Below the pieces are notes generated by a model, which saw only the letters and a list, made by a program, of their open reading frames with translations, was not told the origin of the DNA and did not search any database. Source: Oscillospiraceae bacterium (GTDB taxonomy: Bacteria > Bacillota > Clostridia > UBA1212). From it: a stretch of DNA of 40,000 bases. This document shows positions 25,124 through 33,909 of the stretch, piece by piece. The translations under genes were made by a program, and so were the position numbers. Location of the stretch: the NCBI GenBank assembly GCA_015069195.1, contig SVJA01000016.1, positions 1-40,000 of the forward strand, in the 5' to 3' direction. Positions within the stretch are counted from its first letter, which is position 1. Each line of letters begins with the position of its first letter.

Positions 25124-26794
25124 ATGAATTACATGTTAAATAAACTCGTAGGACGCTATAAGTTTGAGTCTTATGAGGATTTCAGAGAAAATTACAAGGT
25201 TACATATAACGACGATTTTAACTTCGGTTTTGATATAGTTGACGAGTGGGCAGCTTATCAGCCTGATAAGAAAGCTCTTGTCTGGTGTAATGATCACGGC
25301 GAGGAGCATATCTTTACATTTACCGATATAAAAAAATACAGTAATAAAATGGCTAACTATTTCAAGTCTATCGGTCTTAAAAAAGGCGACAGAGTTATGC
25401 TCATACTTAAGAGACGATATGAGTATTGGATGACAGTTACGGCTCTTCACAAAATGGGTGTTGTTGTTATTCCGGCATCTTTCCAGCTTACAAAAAAAGA
25501 TATCGTTTACCGTGTAAATGCCATCGGTGTCAAGATGGTTATATGTGCAGATGACGATTATGTTATCAGTCAGATAGAAGAATCACGTCCTGAGTGTCCG
25601 TCGATAGAATATCTTGCAAAAATCGGCAAAAAACTTGACGGTTGGATTGATTATACAGAAGCTTACGCAGGTCATTCTGATGTTTTTGAAAGACCGACAG
25701 GCGAGGATGCAGTATCTTGTAATGATCTTATGCTTATGTACTTCACATCAGGTACAACAGGTATGCCGAAAGTAGTTCAGCACGTACAGTCATATCCTCT
25801 CGGTCATATTCTTACTGCTAAATACTGGCAGCAGGTTAAAAATAACGGCTTGCACCTTACGGTATCAGACTCCGGTTGGGCAAAGTTTTCTTGGGGTAAG
25901 ATTTACGGACAATGGATTTGCGGTTCGGCTATCATGGGCTATGATATGGACAAGTTCGTTTCCGAGAAACTTCTCAAGGTTATTGAAAAATACAAAGTTA
26001 CAACTTTCTGTGCACCTGCGACGATGTACAGATTTATGATAAAAGAAGACCTTTCAAGTTTTGATTTGTCTTCCGTAAAGCATTTCTGTATGGCAGGTGA
26101 GCCTCTCAATCCTTCTGTTATGGAAGAGTGGAGAAAGATAAGCGGAAAGAAAATTTACGAAGGTTTCGGTCAGACAGAGACACCGGTTATCCTTGCAAAC
26201 TATCAGTGGTCAGAGCCTCAACCCGGTTCTACAGGTCGTCCGGCAGCATCATTCAATATAAAAATTATTAATGATGAAGGTAAAGAGTGTGAGATAGGTG
26301 AAGAGGGCGAAATCGTTGTTATCGGAGCTAAAGAAAATCGTCCGGTAGGTCTTACAATAGGTTATTACAATGACGATGCCGCAAATGAGAGACTTTGGAG
26401 AGACGGAAACTTCCACACAGGTGATAATGCTTGGTATGACGAAAACGGCTATGTATGGTTTGTCGGAAGAAATGATGATGTTATCAAATGTTCCGGTTAC
26501 CGTATAGGACCTTTCGAAGTTGAAAGTGCTTTGATGACACATCCGGCAGTTTTAGAGTGTGCTATTACAGCCGCAGATGACCCTGTAAGAGGTCAGGTTG
26601 TAAAAGCAACCATCGTACTCACAAAACAGTACACAGCGTCGGAAGAACTCAAAAAAGAGCTTCAGAACCACGTTAAAAAGGTAACTGCACCCTATAAGTA
26701 TCCGAGAATTGTCGAGTTTGTAAAAGAACTTCCGAAAACTACAAGCGGAAAGATTATGCGAGCACAGATAAGACGAAACGATGCAAACAAATAA
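25124..26794 (+). CDS. AMP-forming acyl-CoA synthetase (acetate/medium-chain type)
   Basis: The 556-residue ANL-superfamily adenylating enzyme joins a carboxylic acid to CoA using ATP. The P-loop is seen in LMYFTSGTTGMPKVVQH, the A5 motif as YEGFGQTETP, the A7/A8 hinge as FHTGDNAWYDENGYVWFVGR and RNDDVIKCSGYRIGPFEVES, and the A10 catalytic Lys in KTTSGKIMR. Length and motifs fit the medium-chain (MACS) or propionate/acetate branch; the acid cannot be named. A ribosome site CGGAGG precedes ATG 25124. The XRE-cupin gene immediately upstream is a likely co-transcribed regulator. Confidence 0.88.
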   Translation: MNYMLNKLVGRYKFESYEDFRENYKVTYNDDFNFGFDIVDEWAAYQPDKKALVWCNDHGEEHIFTFTDIKKYSNKMANYFKSIGLKKGDRVMLILKRRYEYWMTVTALHKMGVVVIPASFQLTKKDIVYRVNAIGVKMVICADDDYVISQIEESRPECPSIEYLAKIGKKLDGWIDYTEAYAGHSDVFERPTGEDAVSCNDLMLMYFTSGTTGMPKVVQHVQSYPLGHILTAKYWQQVKNNGLHLTVSDSGWAKFSWGKIYGQWICGSAIMGYDMDKFVSEKLLKVIEKYKVTTFCAPATMYRFMIKEDLSSFDLSSVKHFCMAGEPLNPSVMEEWRKISGKKIYEGFGQTETPVILANYQWSEPQPGSTGRPAASFNIKIINDEGKECEIGEEGEIVVIGAKENRPVGLTIGYYNDDAANERLWRDGNFHTGDNAWYDENGYVWFVGRNDDVIKCSGYRIGPFEVESALMTHPAVLECAITAADDPVRGQVVKATIVLTKQYTASEELKKELQNHVKKVTAPYKYPRIVEFVKELPKTTSGKIMRAQIRRNDANK

Positions 26795-26800
26795 TTTCTG

Positions 26801-26829
26801 TTGAGAAATTTTTAAATTTTTTGTATAGT
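26801..26829 (+). promoter_or_regulatory. Promoter of rhaB
   Basis: TTGAGA (26801-26806), a 17-base spacer and TATAGT (26824-26829) lie just after the acyl-CoA synthetase stop, about 60 bases before the rhaB start. Confidence 0.55.
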
Positions 26830-26890
26830 ATAAAAGATGTAATTAAGCGATAATTTATTGCTAAAATATATAAAATAGGAGCGAATAATT

Positions 26891-28363
26891 ATGAAGATTT
26901 TGGCTTTTGACTACGGTGCTACAAGCGGTCGTGCGATTTTAGGTAACTTTGACGGCAAAGTTCTTACTTTGGAAGAGACACACAGATTCCCCAGTGATCC
27001 GGTTATGGTAAACGGTACATACACATGGGATATTCTGAGACTTTACCACGAACTCAAAAAAGGTATTCTCAATACCGTAAATATGGGACACTCTGATATC
27101 GCAAGTATCGGTATCGACACATGGGGCGTTGACTTCGGTCTTATTTCTAAAGACGGTAAACTTCTCGGCAACCCTGTTCACTATCGTGATGCTCGTACAG
27201 ACGGTATGATTGAGGAAGCTTCAGAGACAGTTTCTCTGAAAGATATCTACGGTACAACAGGTATCCAGTTCCAGAAGTTCAATACACTTTATCAGCTTCT
27301 CGCTATGAAGAAAGCAAATGATCCGCTTCTTGATATTGCAGATACATTGCTTTTCGTACCTGACCTTTTCAACTACTTCCTTACCGGTGTTAAAAAGTGT
27401 GAGTACACAATCACAAGTACATCGCAGATGTATGATCCGGTAAAAGGCGATTGGGCATACGATATGCTTGAAAAGTTCGGTATCAGAACAGACATTCTTC
27501 CTGAAGTTATTCCGGCAGGTACAAAGATCGGTAATCTTAAAGAAGATATCTGCGCAGAGCTCGGTATTCCTTCTATCCCTGTTATCGCAGTTGCTGAGCA
27601 TGACACAGGTAGTGCCGTTGTATCAGTTCCTTTCAGCGACAAGAAAGCTGCTTACCTCAGTTCAGGTACTTGGTCACTTCTCGGTCTCGAACTTGATAAG
27701 CCGATCATCAATGAGAAGATGCGTGAACTCAACTACACAAACGAAGGTGGTATAAATAACTCAGTTCGTCTCCTTAAGAATATCATGGGTCTCTGGATCA
27801 ATACAGAATGTATGAGAACATGGGAGAAACTCGGTGAGACAGTTACATTTAAGTATCTTGCTGAAACTGCTTCTAAATCTGAGCCGTTCAGAAGCCTTAT
27901 CGATGTTGACGATCCGAGATTCTTCGAGCCCTTTGATATGCCTAACAAAATTATGGATTACTGCCGTGAGACAGGTCAGCCCGTTCCGCGTAACAAAGGC
28001 GAATTCTCTCGTTGCATAAACGAAAGCCTTGCTCTCAAGTACAGAGAAGCTATCGAAGGTCTTGACGAGATTGTAGGATACAGAATTCCTGCTCTCCACA
28101 TCGTCGGCGGCGGTTGCCAGAACAACCTTATCAACCAGTTCACAGCAAACGCTATAAACAGACCTGTTATCACAGGACCTGTTGAAGCTACTGCTATCGG
28201 TAACCTTATCACACAGCTTATCGCTCTCGGTGAAATAAAAGACCTTGACGAAGGCCGTGAGGTTATTAAAAACTCATTCCCGATGACAACATTCGAGCCC
28301 CAGGATACAGAAGCTTGGGATGCAGCATATGCAAAGCTTAGAAAACTTTCAGGTAAAGCGTAA
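26891..28363 (+). CDS. rhaB: Rhamnulokinase
   Basis: The 490-residue FGGY carbohydrate kinase phosphorylates L-rhamnulose to rhamnulose-1-phosphate. The N-terminal nucleotide fold starts AFDYGATSGRAILG, and the RhaB-type sugar-binding segments GIDTWGVDFGLI and PVHYRDART are present. The second ATP-domain motifs AYLSSGTWSLLGLE and HIVGGGCQNNLINQ lie further on. Length matches RhaB. No rhamnose isomerase, aldolase or regulator gene is adjacent in this window. The start has a TAGGAGCG ribosome site and its own likely promoter. A terminator follows at 28388-28425. Confidence 0.93.
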   Translation: MKILAFDYGATSGRAILGNFDGKVLTLEETHRFPSDPVMVNGTYTWDILRLYHELKKGILNTVNMGHSDIASIGIDTWGVDFGLISKDGKLLGNPVHYRDARTDGMIEEASETVSLKDIYGTTGIQFQKFNTLYQLLAMKKANDPLLDIADTLLFVPDLFNYFLTGVKKCEYTITSTSQMYDPVKGDWAYDMLEKFGIRTDILPEVIPAGTKIGNLKEDICAELGIPSIPVIAVAEHDTGSAVVSVPFSDKKAAYLSSGTWSLLGLELDKPIINEKMRELNYTNEGGINNSVRLLKNIMGLWINTECMRTWEKLGETVTFKYLAETASKSEPFRSLIDVDDPRFFEPFDMPNKIMDYCRETGQPVPRNKGEFSRCINESLALKYREAIEGLDEIVGYRIPALHIVGGGCQNNLINQFTANAINRPVITGPVEATAIGNLITQLIALGEIKDLDEGREVIKNSFPMTTFEPQDTEAWDAAYAKLRKLSGKA

Positions 28364-28387
28364 GATAATATAATGATACTTTTAAAG

Positions 28388-28425
28388 GCTGATGTAGTGC
28401 TAATCAGGCATTGCATCAGCTTTTT
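28388..28425 (+). terminator. Terminator after rhaB
   Basis: A 13-bp stem, 28388-28400 with 28408-28420, with G:T pairs in its upper part and a 7-base loop, is followed by TTTTT. Confidence 0.85.
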
Positions 28426-28457
28426 AAAAATAAAATCCCAAAAAGGAAAGTAATGTT

Positions 28458-30536
28458 ATGATAAATTTAAAAGCAACAAATCAAAAATGGTCAGATCGAA
28501 TAAGTAAGAAACTTTCATCGAATTTCATTGAGCTCGGTTACGGACTTCAGGTCGAAGGTATGAGTGCCGAGATGTTCTTTAATCGAAGTTTTGAACCGTT
28601 CTTTCCGTACCGACACATAAACAAAGTATGGTTTGATCTTTTGGAAGATGAAAACGATCCGACTTCTCGTTATGAAACCGATTGGAGTGTCTTTGATTGG
28701 TATCATTCATCGTACGAACATAATCCGTGGTTTGCATTTCCCGGTTCATGTACAGTATTACCGATAACAGATGATGTTGATTTTATTGTAAAAGAGTCGC
28801 CGACTGCAGATGTAAAGATTGATTACTGCGAAGAATCTGTACACGGAAAATATGCGATTAAAGTTATAAATAACAGTAACGCAGAAGGCGGTCTTGCACA
28901 GGCGGGTAAATACTGTTTTGCCGGTATGACTTATACATTCAAAGGCAAGATTCGCAGAGTCAGCGGTTCCGGAAATATTTATGCGGCAATGTTCAAGGAA
29001 GGTACAACTGACAAGCCTGTTGTTAAGGTGTCATTGGACGATATCAGCGATGAATATACTTCTTGTAAGGCGTCTTTTAAAATTTCAGAAGAGGGCAGAT
29101 ATACTTTTTGTATTCTGATCCCGGCAAACAGTTCTGTTTTATGTGATGATTTTACAATGATGCCGGATGATAACGTAAACGGTTGGAAGAAGATCACTGT
29201 CGAGGCAGGAAAGTTCGTAAAACCGGCGGTTATTCGTTGGCCGGGCGGTTGTTTTTCATCGTTTTATGATTGGAGAGACGGTGTAGGAGAATACAGACCT
29301 CCGATGTACTCATATTTCTGGGGCGGATACCAGTATAACGATATTGGTACTGATGAACTTGCTTCTTATGCTGAGAGCATAGGTGCTGAATCGATGGTAT
29401 GTATAAATATGTATCATCCGTTCAAAAGATTTTTTGATTATGTTCCGCCTGAGTCGATGAACGGCGATCCTAACGATAGAACACTTCGCGCGGCACCTCA
29501 CGGAAGAGATTTGCCTCAGTTTACCGATAAGGAGCAGGGCGCAAAAGATGCTGCGTTGTGGGTTGAATACTGTAACGGTGACGAAACTACGGAAGGCGGC
29601 AGAATGCGTATCGCTAACGGACGTAAAGAACCGTACAATATCAAATATTGGGAGATGGACAATGAAATTCATCGTTGGTTCACTCACAGCGAATATGCAG
29701 AAGAGTGTGTGCGATATTCAAGGGCGATGAAGGCTGTAGACCCGAGCATAAAAATCGGTATGGTTTCATATTGCCACGGTGTTGATTTGCTGACAGAGAT
29801 GATAGAAATTGCAGGAAAAGACATTGACTTTTTTGCTGACCGTGGTTTCACCGAAGAAGAATTGGTCGGAAAACTCAATGTTATAAAGACATACAACAAA
29901 GCCAACGGTACAAATATCAGGTATTGCAATACCGAATGGTTGCCTCTTAACGGTGCCGATGTTTACAACATGGTGCCTCGTGATTCCATTCAACACTCAA
30001 AGTGCTTTATGTTCAGCAAGTGGTCTTATGCGCTTGATGCGGCTGCCGTTCTCATGATGTGGCAACGCTACGGTGAAATCATTGATTTTATCAACTTCAA
30101 TAACTTTGCTAACACTCATTCACAGTCCGTAATCGAAACTGCAAAAGAAGGCTCATATATCACCGCGGCAGGCAGAATTATGAATTATTTTGCAAATACA
30201 AAAGCCGCCTATGCGCTCAAATTTGAAGGTTACCATCCTTTGCGTACTGAAAATGTGCAGATTCAGCTTTCTATTAATGAGACAGGCGATGCACTTATTC
30301 TGAATGTTCTGAACAGGACGGAAACAGAAGAAAAAGTACATCTTGATTTAAGTGATTTTGATATAGCTGATCATTGCACAGGAACGATGTTATATTCTGA
30401 CAATTTGCTTGCGATGAATACTCTTAATGATACTCAAATCAAAGAGAAGCAAGTGGAGTATGCGGTATGCGATAAATGCCTTGATTTTACGGCGGAGGCA
30501 CTTTCGTTTAGTGAGATAGTTGTGGCGATTAAATAA
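28458..30536 (+). CDS. GH51-like alpha-L-arabinofuranosidase
   Basis: The 692-residue protein has no signal peptide, so it should act in the cytoplasm on imported oligosaccharides. An inserted beta-sandwich of CBM4/9 type lies at about 95-245. The catalytic TIM barrel starts with VIRWPGGCFSSFYDWRDGVG, the GH51 landmark. Glu403 in KYWEMDNEIHRWF matches the acid/base Asn-Glu, and Glu493 in YCNTEWLPL is the likely nucleophile. A C-terminal beta domain (ALILNVLNRTETEEKVHLDL) completes the family layout. Sequence around the barrel is diverged, so the sugar specificity could differ from arabinofuranoside. With rhaB just upstream, a role in rhamnogalacturonan side-chain breakdown is plausible. The ribosome site is AAGGAAAG before ATG 28458. 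Confidence 0.82.
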   Translation: MINLKATNQKWSDRISKKLSSNFIELGYGLQVEGMSAEMFFNRSFEPFFPYRHINKVWFDLLEDENDPTSRYETDWSVFDWYHSSYEHNPWFAFPGSCTVLPITDDVDFIVKESPTADVKIDYCEESVHGKYAIKVINNSNAEGGLAQAGKYCFAGMTYTFKGKIRRVSGSGNIYAAMFKEGTTDKPVVKVSLDDISDEYTSCKASFKISEEGRYTFCILIPANSSVLCDDFTMMPDDNVNGWKKITVEAGKFVKPAVIRWPGGCFSSFYDWRDGVGEYRPPMYSYFWGGYQYNDIGTDELASYAESIGAESMVCINMYHPFKRFFDYVPPESMNGDPNDRTLRAAPHGRDLPQFTDKEQGAKDAALWVEYCNGDETTEGGRMRIANGRKEPYNIKYWEMDNEIHRWFTHSEYAEECVRYSRAMKAVDPSIKIGMVSYCHGVDLLTEMIEIAGKDIDFFADRGFTEEELVGKLNVIKTYNKANGTNIRYCNTEWLPLNGADVYNMVPRDSIQHSKCFMFSKWSYALDAAAVLMMWQRYGEIIDFINFNNFANTHSQSVIETAKEGSYITAAGRIMNYFANTKAAYALKFEGYHPLRTENVQIQLSINETGDALILNVLNRTETEEKVHLDLSDFDIADHCTGTMLYSDNLLAMNTLNDTQIKEKQVEYAVCDKCLDFTAEALSFSEIVVAIK

Positions 30537-30552
30537 AAATTGAATGATTTGT

Positions 30553-30598
30553 GGGCGGCGTGCTTTTAGTGATGAAGGCATGCCGCTAATTTTTTCTT
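30553..30598 (+). terminator. Terminator after the GH51 gene (member of a repeated hairpin family)
   Basis: A 12-bp stem, GCGGCGTGCTTT with AAGGCATGCCGC, lies within 30553-30586 and is followed by TAATTTTTTCTTT. The 34-base core matches 34545-34578 at 30 positions. Confidence 0.88.
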
Positions 30599-30684
30599 TA
30601 CAAATAAATTGTCAAGTTTTAAAATTATACTAGTAGTTAACCGTTTATTAGTTATATTTATTGCCTTTAAGGAGGGGATAGTGT

Positions 30685-33072
30685 ATGAAAAGATTGAAAA
30701 AAATCTTAGCTTTAGTGTTTGTAATAGCACTTTTGGTGAATAATTTTGCCGGTGTGACGACAGTCAGTGCGGAAAAGATTCCGTTGGTAGTGGAAGTAAA
30801 TCTGAATGGTATAGATTTGATGGAGATTAATATTCCTCGTTCTTTTAAACTCAGTCCTTATATGAGTTATTATCCTTTCGATATTTATTGGGATGAGGCT
30901 GACATTGACGAAGGTCCTTTTGTGGTTTTGAGCAAGGATAACTATGTTTGTATTGGTGATTATGATTTTTCTAACGTTAACAAAATTGTTATTACTTATC
31001 GTACTGACAGTGCTTTTTCTGCTGAAAGTTTGGTTACATCAGGTGAAAAGTATGCGGTAGGTCTTTCGAGTGTTGCCGGATCGTTCGGTACGGATACTAA
31101 TGTACCTGATTTTTCATCTGCAATAGTAAAAACTACTGTAGAAACCGGTTCAGGTAGTTGGACAGAAGAAAAAACGCTTACGATTACAAACAACATTGAT
31201 ACTTCATACAATGGTGAAGTCTGGCTGACAAACTATGCCACAAATGACCAAGCAATTATGATTTCAGGCATAACATTGTATTACGATGAATATGTTAAAG
31301 CTAATGTTTACGTTGAGGAAAGCTTATTCGGTAAAACAACTCTGAGCCACAGCGGTATGGTTGATATCGGTGAAGTAGTGACAGTAATTACAGAACCGGA
31401 TGAAAAGTATGAAGTTGATTATATAACTTTAAATGGTGGCATAATTGATGAGAACTCGTTTACTGTCAGAGGCGACACTGTCATCAGGGTTAATTATGTC
31501 AGAAAACTTCAATTCTATGATGGATATGACACGGAGTTTAATGTAACGGATGTTGATCCGACAGCCGTTTATGCAGGTTCTGTAAATTTGTTTACAAGTG
31601 CATCGAACGGAAACCGATATTCGTATGCAACAGGTGCGTGTGCGGTTCTCTGTAGTTATGACAGTGATAAGAATGCATACATTGTTGAGTCTTTTTCCAG
31701 AGGTGGGGGTAACTCATATTTGGAACTGGAACTTACGGAAAATCAAATATTATTATGGATAGGCATGAATGACAAAAATACTCAAAAGGCATTCACTTAC
31801 CTTAATGTAGGTACTTATATGTATCTTGAGGGTGTTGATTTGGTTAATAAGTCTGTTTCTGATGGTGCTTTGGCAGGATTCTTAAACAAGTATACTGCAA
31901 CTGTCGAACAGGCAGAACACGGAACTTTTTCAATAAAGAATCCCGAACCCGCTCCGTATGCTACAGAAATTTATTTAGAAGCAAAACCTGAACCGGGATA
32001 TAAGGTGGGTGGATATTGTGTTAATGGTGAACGAATAGAAGGTCATTCTTTCAAGATAACTCAGGACTCTGTAGTTAGTGCTGTATTTGTTGGCGATAAT
32101 ACACCGGATGGGCTGGATTATTATATTTCAGACAATGAAGTTATAGTCAAAGATTATTTTGGTAGTGGTACGGAGTTAAAAATTCCTGAAACTATAGAAG
32201 GATATCCTGTTACTACTCTTGATATGAATTCACTACGCTCGTGTCATACATTGGAAAGAATTTTTCTTCCGAAGACTATAAAAAGTATTCATCAAATAGC
32301 ATTGATATCAACAAGTAAGCTTTTATCGATTAGTGTTGATAAGGAAAATGAATATTTCAGTAGCGTTGATGGAGTTTTGTATACATCGGATTTAACTAAA
32401 TTGGTAAAATATCCTGATAATAAAGCAGATAGTTACTTTGTTGTTCCGGATGGTGTGACCGAATTGGGTTATTGTTCTTTTATGTATACGTATAACTTGA
32501 CTGCGTTATCATTGCCAAAATCATTGAAAATTATCGGTGATGCAGCCTTTTATTATGACAATATCACTGATGTATACTACAAAGGCACTGAAGCAGAGTG
32601 GGCTGATGTTGAAATCGTAAGAGGTGTTCCGCAATTGGCTAATGCCACTATTCACTATAACTGTGCATTTTCTCTTGCTGACAGTTTAGATATTAATATC
32701 AATTCAAACACCGGATTTATCACAGAGTTTGGTTTCGGTAAGACATTTGCAGAACTCAAAGGAATGTTTTCGGATACTGCTAACATCAGATTTACTGATT
32801 CCAAAGGTAATACACCTGAATCTACCGATATCGTAGGAACCGGATTTACCGTTGAACTTTTTTGCGATGACTTTGTAGTTGAAAAAATATCTGTGGTGCT
32901 TTCGGGTGACACAGATGGTGACGGTGCCGTTACTATTGCTGACACAATGGTTGCGTATAATCATTTAAGAGGAAAGGCTAAGGTAGATGGTGCTTACGCA
33001 GAAGCTGCAAAGGCAAGTGGTGGAGATAATATGTCGATTATCGACGTAATGACAATTCTTAATATGATTTGA
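30685..33072 (+). CDS. Secreted BspA-type leucine-rich-repeat protein with C-terminal dockerin
   Basis: The 795-residue protein has a signal peptide (MKRLKKILALVFVIALLVNN, with cleavage near VSA-EK). Residues ~30-210 form a beta-rich region of unknown family. Residues ~212-272 and ~405-475 look like InlB-type beta repeats. Residues ~475-660 are LRR_5/BspA-like leucine-rich repeats (LKIPETIEGYPVTTLD; LERIFLPKTIKSIHQIAL; VVPDGVTELGYCSF). A small pre-dockerin domain (~665-740) precedes a type I dockerin at 741-795 (GDTDGDGAVTIAD, then GGDNMSIIDVMTILNMI). It is probably cohesin-bound or surface-associated and used for adhesion or binding. No catalytic residues are apparent. A strong AAGGAGG site lies at 30669-30675. 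It has no homology with the first dockerin protein outside the shared module types. Confidence 0.82.
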   Translation: MKRLKKILALVFVIALLVNNFAGVTTVSAEKIPLVVEVNLNGIDLMEINIPRSFKLSPYMSYYPFDIYWDEADIDEGPFVVLSKDNYVCIGDYDFSNVNKIVITYRTDSAFSAESLVTSGEKYAVGLSSVAGSFGTDTNVPDFSSAIVKTTVETGSGSWTEEKTLTITNNIDTSYNGEVWLTNYATNDQAIMISGITLYYDEYVKANVYVEESLFGKTTLSHSGMVDIGEVVTVITEPDEKYEVDYITLNGGIIDENSFTVRGDTVIRVNYVRKLQFYDGYDTEFNVTDVDPTAVYAGSVNLFTSASNGNRYSYATGACAVLCSYDSDKNAYIVESFSRGGGNSYLELELTENQILLWIGMNDKNTQKAFTYLNVGTYMYLEGVDLVNKSVSDGALAGFLNKYTATVEQAEHGTFSIKNPEPAPYATEIYLEAKPEPGYKVGGYCVNGERIEGHSFKITQDSVVSAVFVGDNTPDGLDYYISDNEVIVKDYFGSGTELKIPETIEGYPVTTLDMNSLRSCHTLERIFLPKTIKSIHQIALISTSKLLSISVDKENEYFSSVDGVLYTSDLTKLVKYPDNKADSYFVVPDGVTELGYCSFMYTYNLTALSLPKSLKIIGDAAFYYDNITDVYYKGTEAEWADVEIVRGVPQLANATIHYNCAFSLADSLDININSNTGFITEFGFGKTFAELKGMFSDTANIRFTDSKGNTPESTDIVGTGFTVELFCDDFVVEKISVVLSGDTDGDGAVTIADTMVAYNHLRGKAKVDGAYAEAAKASGGDNMSIIDVMTILNMI

Positions 33073-33096
33073 TCTTAATTAAAACAGCTGGTTTTC

Positions 33097-33141
33097 ACGG
33101 CGCACCTTTTTCGGTAAAGGGTGCGCCGCGAATTTGTTTTG
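33097..33141 (+). terminator. Terminator after the second dockerin gene
   Basis: CGGCGCACCTTTT (33099-33111) pairs with AAAGGGTGCGCCG (33116-33128) and is followed by a T-rich tail. The arms are GCGGCG-rich, as in the neighbouring hairpins, but the sequence is distinct. Confidence 0.82.
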
Positions 33142-33200
33142 CGGCAATCAGTCACAGATAAACGTTCTGTTTTTTAGAAAAATTTTTTTAGGAAATAATA

Positions 33201-33237
33201 TTGACAATAGTTCGGTTGACCGATACTATAATATAAT
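33201..33237 (+). promoter_or_regulatory. Promoter with embedded palindromic operator for the XRE gene
   Basis: A consensus TTGACA (33201-33206) is followed after 17 bases by TACTAT (33224-33229), with overlapping TATAAT sequences at 33227-33232 and 33232-33237. The spacer holds an inverted repeat, ATAGT-TCGGT-TG-ACCGA-TACTAT, which would be covered by a dimeric helix-turn-helix protein. Autoregulation by the gene immediately downstream is the natural inference. Confidence 0.7.
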
Positions 33238-33249
33238 GAGGTGAATAAA

Positions 33250-33831
33250 ATGTATCTCAATAATTTATTGAAAGAGCTCAATATTTCAAGGTATCGTCTG
33301 GCAAAAGACAGCGGTGTTCCGAAAACAACCATAATAGATATTTGTAGTGGTAAAGCCAGTATTGAAAAATGTTCAGCTGATACGATTTATAAAATTGCTA
33401 AAACTTTGGGTGTATCGATGGAGAGCATTGTGAGAGATGCTATAGAGTGTCCCAAAATAGAACGGATTTCATTTGATATTTTCAGAAGTAATATTTGTCA
33501 TTTAGTAAAAGATAAAGGTGATATCGATTTTATTATTGATACACTTTCGTCTGATGAGGTGCGAGTACTTTTTAATAGAGGCTGGTACCCGGAAGCATTC
33601 TATTTGCTTGCAACGGTTGATTATCTTTCACGCATAAATGATGTGCCGATATGCACAAATTATAATGATATCAGGGCGCAAAAGTTAGAAAAACTTTTAT
33701 TCAATACCGGTGTAGTTCTTACTGATGTAGCATCGGAGTCTGATGATAATTCTGTTGAGAGTCTTAATAGTGCTATTCCGGAATTCTTGAATTTTAATAT
33801 TGTGGAGGATGATATCAGAGATGTCTGTTAA
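33250..33831 (+). CDS. XRE-family DNA-binding protein, putative antitoxin-like partner
   Basis: The 193-residue protein has an N-terminal helix-turn-helix (residues ~1-60: LLKELNISRYRLAKDSGVPK, then TIIDICSGKASIEK). The C-terminal ~130 residues match no domain I recognise but have a mixed helical character (FIIDTLSSDEVRVLFNRGWY). ATG 33250 is preferred over GTG 33241 because the ribosome site GAGGTG (33238-33243) sits 6 bases before it. The last 11 bases overlap an ATG (33821) opening the 5' end of the nucleotidyltransferase gene, an arrangement typical of two-gene toxin-antitoxin modules. A palindrome in its own promoter supports autoregulation. The antitoxin role is inference. Confidence 0.72.
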   Translation: MYLNNLLKELNISRYRLAKDSGVPKTTIIDICSGKASIEKCSADTIYKIAKTLGVSMESIVRDAIECPKIERISFDIFRSNICHLVKDKGDIDFIIDTLSSDEVRVLFNRGWYPEAFYLLATVDYLSRINDVPICTNYNDIRAQKLEKLLFNTGVVLTDVASESDDNSVESLNSAIPEFLNFNIVEDDIRDVC

Positions 33832-33909
33832 GTCTGCTTTTACCTATGAAAATATTACAGGATTTTCAGTAGACTTGCAAAACAGTACAAAAAACTTTGT
33901 AAAAATAAG
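33821..33909 (+). other. Frameshifted 5' end of the nucleotidyltransferase gene
   Basis: ATG 33821 (GGAGG at 33803-33807) opens a reading frame starting MSVKSAFTYENITGF that stops early. The -1 frame from 33850 reads protein-like sequence (RIFSRLAKQYKKLCKNKMPAE) straight into the nucleotidyltransferase. Adding one T to the run at 33863-33866 would give a continuous ENITGFFSRLAKQYKKL. The frame switch therefore looks like loss of one base, unless recoding rescues it. Confidence 0.7.

Noticed and set aside
28458-30536. Possible secreted enzyme because of the nearby dockerin gene
   Set aside because: The GH51-like protein starts without a signal peptide or lipobox and has no dockerin, so it is treated as cytoplasmic.
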